From positions 1,306,020-1,370,019 of the forward strand of contig RPFO01000380.1 of the NCBI GenBank assembly GCA_009746045.1: a stretch of 64,000 nucleotides of DNA, in the 5' to 3' direction. The translations under genes were made by a program, and so were the position numbers. Shown one piece after another: positions 59,669 to 64,000 of the stretch; positions within the stretch are counted from its first letter, which is position 1; each line of letters starts with the position of its first letter. Under the pieces are notes generated by a model. That model searched no databases, was not told the origin of the DNA, and saw only the letters and a list, made by a program, of their open reading frames with translations. Source of the DNA: Mesostigma viride. Lineage: Eukaryota; Streptophyta; Mesostigmatophyceae; Mesostigmatales; Mesostigmataceae.

Positions 59669-61230
59669 CCATTGGGACTAACCCCGAAGAAGTCCCTGGA
59701 GAAAAAGCCACTGCTGGAGGGTCGCGAGGGAGCGAAGAGGGTGCAGGAGCCTGATTATCATAGGGGAACCCTGAGGGTCCTGTCTGCACAACATTCAGCC
59801 TACTAGGGGTAGCTGAGGGAATGCGTCTTGGAGTGGGACGAATAGGAGCACGCTGAGGGGTACGAGGAGGGCGAGCATCGGGATGAGGGGGAGCACCAGA
59901 AAGGAACTTGGGGCACTCCGCCTTAAGATGGCCCACCTCATGACAATGATAACACGAGATGTGAGACACATCCAATGCAGATATATCTGTAACGCAAATA
60001 TCGAATTCTTCTACATATGCCTATTCTTATTCAGGAGTGAGGACAAGGTTATGAACCCTAGTACACAAAGGAGCATGAGCATACATGCAATCAGCAACAC
60101 GGAGGAGATGGGTAGGAAGAGGAGTGGTAAAGAAATCTGCTACTCTTAATAGACGCTGTCGCACATGCTTGAGGGGCAGATCAGTGAAACGGTAGGCAGA
60201 GAACTGGCGTTTTACCTCACGTAATAAGGGTCTACTGAGGCCTTGAAGGAAACGAGCACGTACTTCTGCGCCCGACAAATCCCTAATTCGTACCATCTGT
60301 GCATCAAATTCTTTCATATATTCCTTAAACGGTTTAGTACCTTGCTGCAAGGTACCAAAGGCTAATCTATCCTGCCAATCTGCATCAGGACGAACTAAAT
60401 GGCTCTCTAACCGCTAAAACAATCCTGCTACTGAGTTAGGGTAGGCATGAGAGGCCAAGGATTCACACTGAATGAGGTTAGCAAGCTCAGGGGTAATACA
60501 GGTAGTAAGATAGTGAGGGACTAAAACAGCATCAGGGAGACGCCATCTATTATGATTTTGCCACGACTCTGTGTTCTGGGTAAGCAACATAATAAAAGTG
60601 AAAAACTGTTGAGGGGTAGACTTGACATCCAACTTGGGAAGGTTAGCAAAGAGGGGAAGAGCAGGGGGCTTAGGAGGATGGGAAGGATCAGATTTACCCA
60701 TAGGACCACTGTCTTCCACTGCCACATAAGAGGGATAGGAAGGAGGAAGAGGAAAGGCTTTGGATAGGGGTCTAGAAGGGGCCACCGTTTCAGGATGGTG
60801 CCCATAGGAGAAGGGAACAGTATATTGTTCACGAAGGGAGGAGTAGGCAAAATGATCATAATTTCTGTCGTCTAGAGGCATGGTGCTGAAATCACTATTA
60901 ACTTCTAACTCTGCTACACGGGTAGGGACCTGGGCAGCCTCGTAGGCCGTGTCAGGGTAGGACCAAGAAGCAGGAGGATAAAAGAGAACTGCACTAGGGC
61001 GACCAGAAGGGCCTACAGGGGCGGAGATACGACCCATGTTATAAGCAGGGATGGAAGGAACAAGGTGAGGTTGAGGCCTAGCAGCATTATCAGGAAGTGA
61101 GGACCTGATTGAGGGGTGAGCCAAGGTTGCAGGAGGGGCAGGGGCCTGGTTCATGGTGAAAGAAGGGTCTTTACTAAATCTAACATGCATACGTTGTTCA
61201 AAGGTAGGAGGGGTGACAGAGGGACGACGA

Positions 61231-61286
<56 letters not shown>

Positions 61287-61349
61287 GTTGGCATTATTAG
61301 AATTATTAGTGGTAGGTATAGGTGACATCTCTCCACCCACTAGATCCAT
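59625..61349 (-). pseudogene. Ty3/gypsy gag with CCHC knuckle
   Basis: ATG at 61349. N-terminus MDLVGGEMSPIPTT then a poly-Asn tract from (AAT)n (61232-61287), a Pro/Ser-rich region, and the capsid core PALPLFANLPKLDVKSTPQQ FFTFI...NTESWQNHNRW. Stop near 60414. It continues in another frame (60350-60027: LQQGTKPFKEYMKEFDAQMV, retro-gag) and ends with CYHCHEVGHLKAEC (about 59950-59910) and a Pro/Arg-rich tail. Two frame breaks. Confidence 0.85.
61232..61287. repeat. (TTA)n microsatellite in gypsy gag
   Basis: About 18 TTA units, coding for Asn on the - strand. Confidence 0.97.
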
Positions 61350-61482
61350 GTTCAGTTTGAGGAAAAACAATTAAGGTTGCAATAAGGAAGAGGACAACGC
61401 CCTAATTTAAAGCAAGGAAAGCAAAAAGGAAAAACTTTTAATGTCCTAAGAAAGGAAAACAAGTAAAATCAATCCTTTTTAA

Positions 61483-63171
61483 CCCCTAAATGGTCTGAGA
61501 TCCTGCCGATAAATCGGCTGGATCTTCACAATTTTGCAAACCAGATGCCATCCAACCTACCCATATCCAATGGCTGTCCTTGGGGGCCAAGCATGTCCAT
61601 GAGTTGCCCTTCGGGTTGGTATATCACAACCTCACATATATGCAGGGTAGGCCATGTATAACTGCCGTCAAAGTCAGGGGGGTCAAGACGCGCGTTTTCA
61701 TTTTTGGTAGAATGTGCATTTTGAATTATGTTATAAGACCTAGGCACCTACCACTTCAGGGATGATAAACAATTAGTTGCTGAACAGTTTGAGCCATTGG
61801 GGTCATCATTTGGGTGGGTATACCAGCAGTTACACCCAGTACAGCCCATAGGGGTACCGTTGGTAAAAAGCAACCAAGGGGGTAGGGGTGGGCATACTAC
61901 CTACTAATATAGCCACCAACCATGCCAAACAATACATTTCCCTTCCACAATGATGGGGAAACATAACTGCATCATCACACTGCCCTTACATGGCACCTAT
62001 GTGCAGGTGCTACCTTGTCCATGCACGTAGGTAGCGTGGTACGGATACCCTACGCAAGGCATGCATTCTAGGAGGCAGCCACCAACAAACTAGTGATGTT
62101 GAGCCTATTTCAGCCTGCCCTAGCAAGGATAAACTAGGCCTAAGCTGCTATAGCTTGCCAGGTGATGGCCAGCACACCTGGTGGCACATGCTGTCAATGG
62201 GAAGCTTTAACTCACCAGTTACGTGCTTGATGATGCCACAGCGACCAGCCAACTGCCTCACACTCATGCAATATGTGTATGGGAAATGTATAACAAACAT
62301 ATATGGAGGTATTCAAACCCATACAGCCTCTAAAACTTATCACCATCACCCTGTGGCAGGTCAACTGACTGAGGGAAGCATCTAAGAAGGGTGTTTTAGA
62401 AAGGGGCCAGGCCAGGGTCAAGAAAGAGCATGAATAATGCAAAAAGAATGTGCTACACAAGCTAGAACGTATATATAAACGTCAAACATCGATAGGAAAA
62501 CGATGATTAAGCTTTACCAGGCATGGATGGCGTTACCTTGGCCCAGGCGGTGGCCGCAAAATGGCGCATTTCGGCACACCAAAGTTGTGCAGCATGGTCG
62601 CTGGATTCGGCGATTTCTGGCCACCCTTGCACGTTTACGACTACTATGTATCATAAAAAGTATAAAGAAACCGATATATCCTTTAAAATACGCCGGAAAG
62701 GTATTGCTGTCAACGTTTCTATCGTCCGGCCTGATCGCAGTTTTTTCCAGCAAGAACGCTGCCGACACCTATCAAATGGCATTCCCGCGAACCAGAAATT
62801 GGCCTGTATGATCTTTAGGACGTATAAAATCAATATCCTAAGTTTTGTCAGAAAATTCGAACGAAAACGTAAATGCCATGCGTGGGCGCAAGCCGCCATG
62901 GCCAGGTCGTCGTTTTCCGGAATGCACGTTGTACGTGAAAAAGTACCCTGACCCCTTGTACTTTGACCGGCCAGAACACCTCTATAACTTTGTCAGAAGT
63001 ATGCAAACCCATATACCATGCTTTAGAGTATTTTATAAACTTTCGATCTTCTCAGCTAAACGTTTCCTAATTCTCAATAGTTTTCGCGGCATTTGGTCGC
63101 CCGAGAAGGGGCCGATGCATCGGCTGGAACTCGATTTTTGGCGGAAAATCGGCCGCAAGACCATTTAGGGG
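61483..63171. mobile_element. Non-autonomous piggyBac-like transposon at TTAA
   Basis: Ends CCCCTAAATGGTCT (61483-61496) and AGACCATTTAGGGG (63158-63171) are a perfect 14-bp inverted repeat, flanked by TTAA at 61479-61482 and 63172-63175. TTAA targets and C-rich termini are the hallmark of piggyBac elements. Both ends also carry subterminal palindromes GCCGATAAATCGGC (about 61504) and GCCGATGCATCGGC (about 63109). The 1.69-kb interior has no transposase that I can recognise. Confidence 0.85.
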
Positions 63172-63175
63172 TTAA

Positions 63176-64000
63176 TAACCGTAATGGATAGGGAGCCAAA
63201 CTCTAAGGTGAGAGGAGTATCTACACTAGAGGAGGATGACACCGTAGGACAAGGGGGAGATGGAGGTGGTGTACAACCAAAACAAGGCTATCTACCGAAG
63301 GGCGAGCAAGAGGAGCAGGACGAGAATGGAGGCCTACATCTGATTCACTATGAGTTAAAAGGTAGGTCTGAGTTTCTTCAAAGGACATAAACTTCTTATA
63401 TTTGGGGACAGTATATGTACACGACTAAACGAACTTCCTAGCATCGGCCCACGATAAGAAAATAGATGCCCATTGAGGGGTAATAACTACGTAGTACTTA
63501 TTTTGCTAAGCTATTATTACTAGTCGAATGAGAAGGAAAAGAACGTCTTGGGGGTACAGCACCAGAGGTAGGGGCTGCAGGAAGGGTAGAAGTATAGTGA
63601 CAGGGGGAGGACGTATTGGCTCACTGGCCCGTTGCTGGGCAGCCCTAACCTTAGGGGTATCAGTAGGGTTACCTTGTACATTGAAGGCAGGGGTATAGGG
63701 GAAGACCGATCAGGTTTCATAGGCAATAGTAGGCACTGATATGGGAGTCGTTGAAAGATGGCGCCCAAATGGTCGTCGATGACCAACGCCGTAGCCGAGG
63801 AACTCCTGCTGTGGGGTACAACACCAACCACAAGGGTCTAAACAGTAGGCATATACATCCAAGCGTAAAAGAGAGTGGAAGGCGATGAACAACGTTCTAG
63901 CATCGGCGACTAGCCGAATCTATTCCTAGGCACTTTCCTATTCTAGCCGATTCCTAATGAACGGATAGGAGGCACTTGAGGTGGAGGAGGTCCTACCTCT
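63176..64000. other. Right end of window, unassigned
   Basis: Probably the upstream side of the gypsy element or its host sequence. CCTAGCATCGGC-like words recur at 63437 and 63896. No LTR matching 46092-46665 was found and no gene is recognised. Confidence 0.4.

Overview
This is nuclear DNA of a green-lineage eukaryote, most likely a repeat-rich streptophyte (charophyte-type) alga. The evidence is spliced genes with GT-AG introns, a Peter Pan/SSF1 ribosome-biogenesis gene, a PHD-finger gene of the land-plant MMD1/MS1 family, and non-LTR, Ty1/copia, Ty3/gypsy, piggyBac-like and Mutator-like elements. The species cannot be fixed from the sequence. Nothing looks prokaryotic, and most long open frames are translations of tandem repeats or antisense shadows of retrotransposons.

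Layout. 1-4864: last four exons of a PPAN (Brix-domain) gene on +. Its introns hold a 1.5-kb 9-bp minisatellite, an 11-bp minisatellite and decayed tandem copies of its own splice-site edges. 5100-18040: a nest of SINE-like and LINE fragments. It includes a half-LINE with a 12-bp target duplication (5735-6665), a Mutator-like element with a 10-bp target duplication (8963-11050), two LINE ORF2 copies (11418-16122) and a 1.84-kb (ATCC)n array bounded by two LINE 3' ends. 19362-23922: a three-exon MMD1/MS1-type PHD gene on -. 23923-26810: no gene recognised. 26812-29995: decayed LINE pieces and a CACTA-like terminal array. 30000-32950: no recognisable gene apart from a tRNA-Pro-like fragment and GT-rich repeats. 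32953-34990: an intact LINE ORF1 with its 3' end but no ORF2. 35017-41680: a LINE with four 231-bp 5' monomers and coding for PHD, RING, C2H2 fingers, reverse transcriptase and a restriction-like endonuclease. 41800-44320: microsatellites and palindromic arrays. 44340-46091: another LINE ORF1 copy, cut by an LTR (46092-46665). 46666-49018: unassigned gag-like remnants. 49018-61349: a Ty3/gypsy element split inside its RT by a young 7.7-kb copia-like element (50675-58419). 61483-63171: a piggyBac-like TTAA element.

The two host genes are independent of each other. The rest is layered mobile DNA whose insertion order can be read from target duplications. The signals I rate highest are the PHD-RING-RT-RLE LINE behind tandem 5' monomers, ORF1-only half-LINEs, a stem-loop plus TTAA-type tail shared by several families, the INT-protease-RT order in the copia-like element, and 4-bp tandem microduplications that separate LINE copies.
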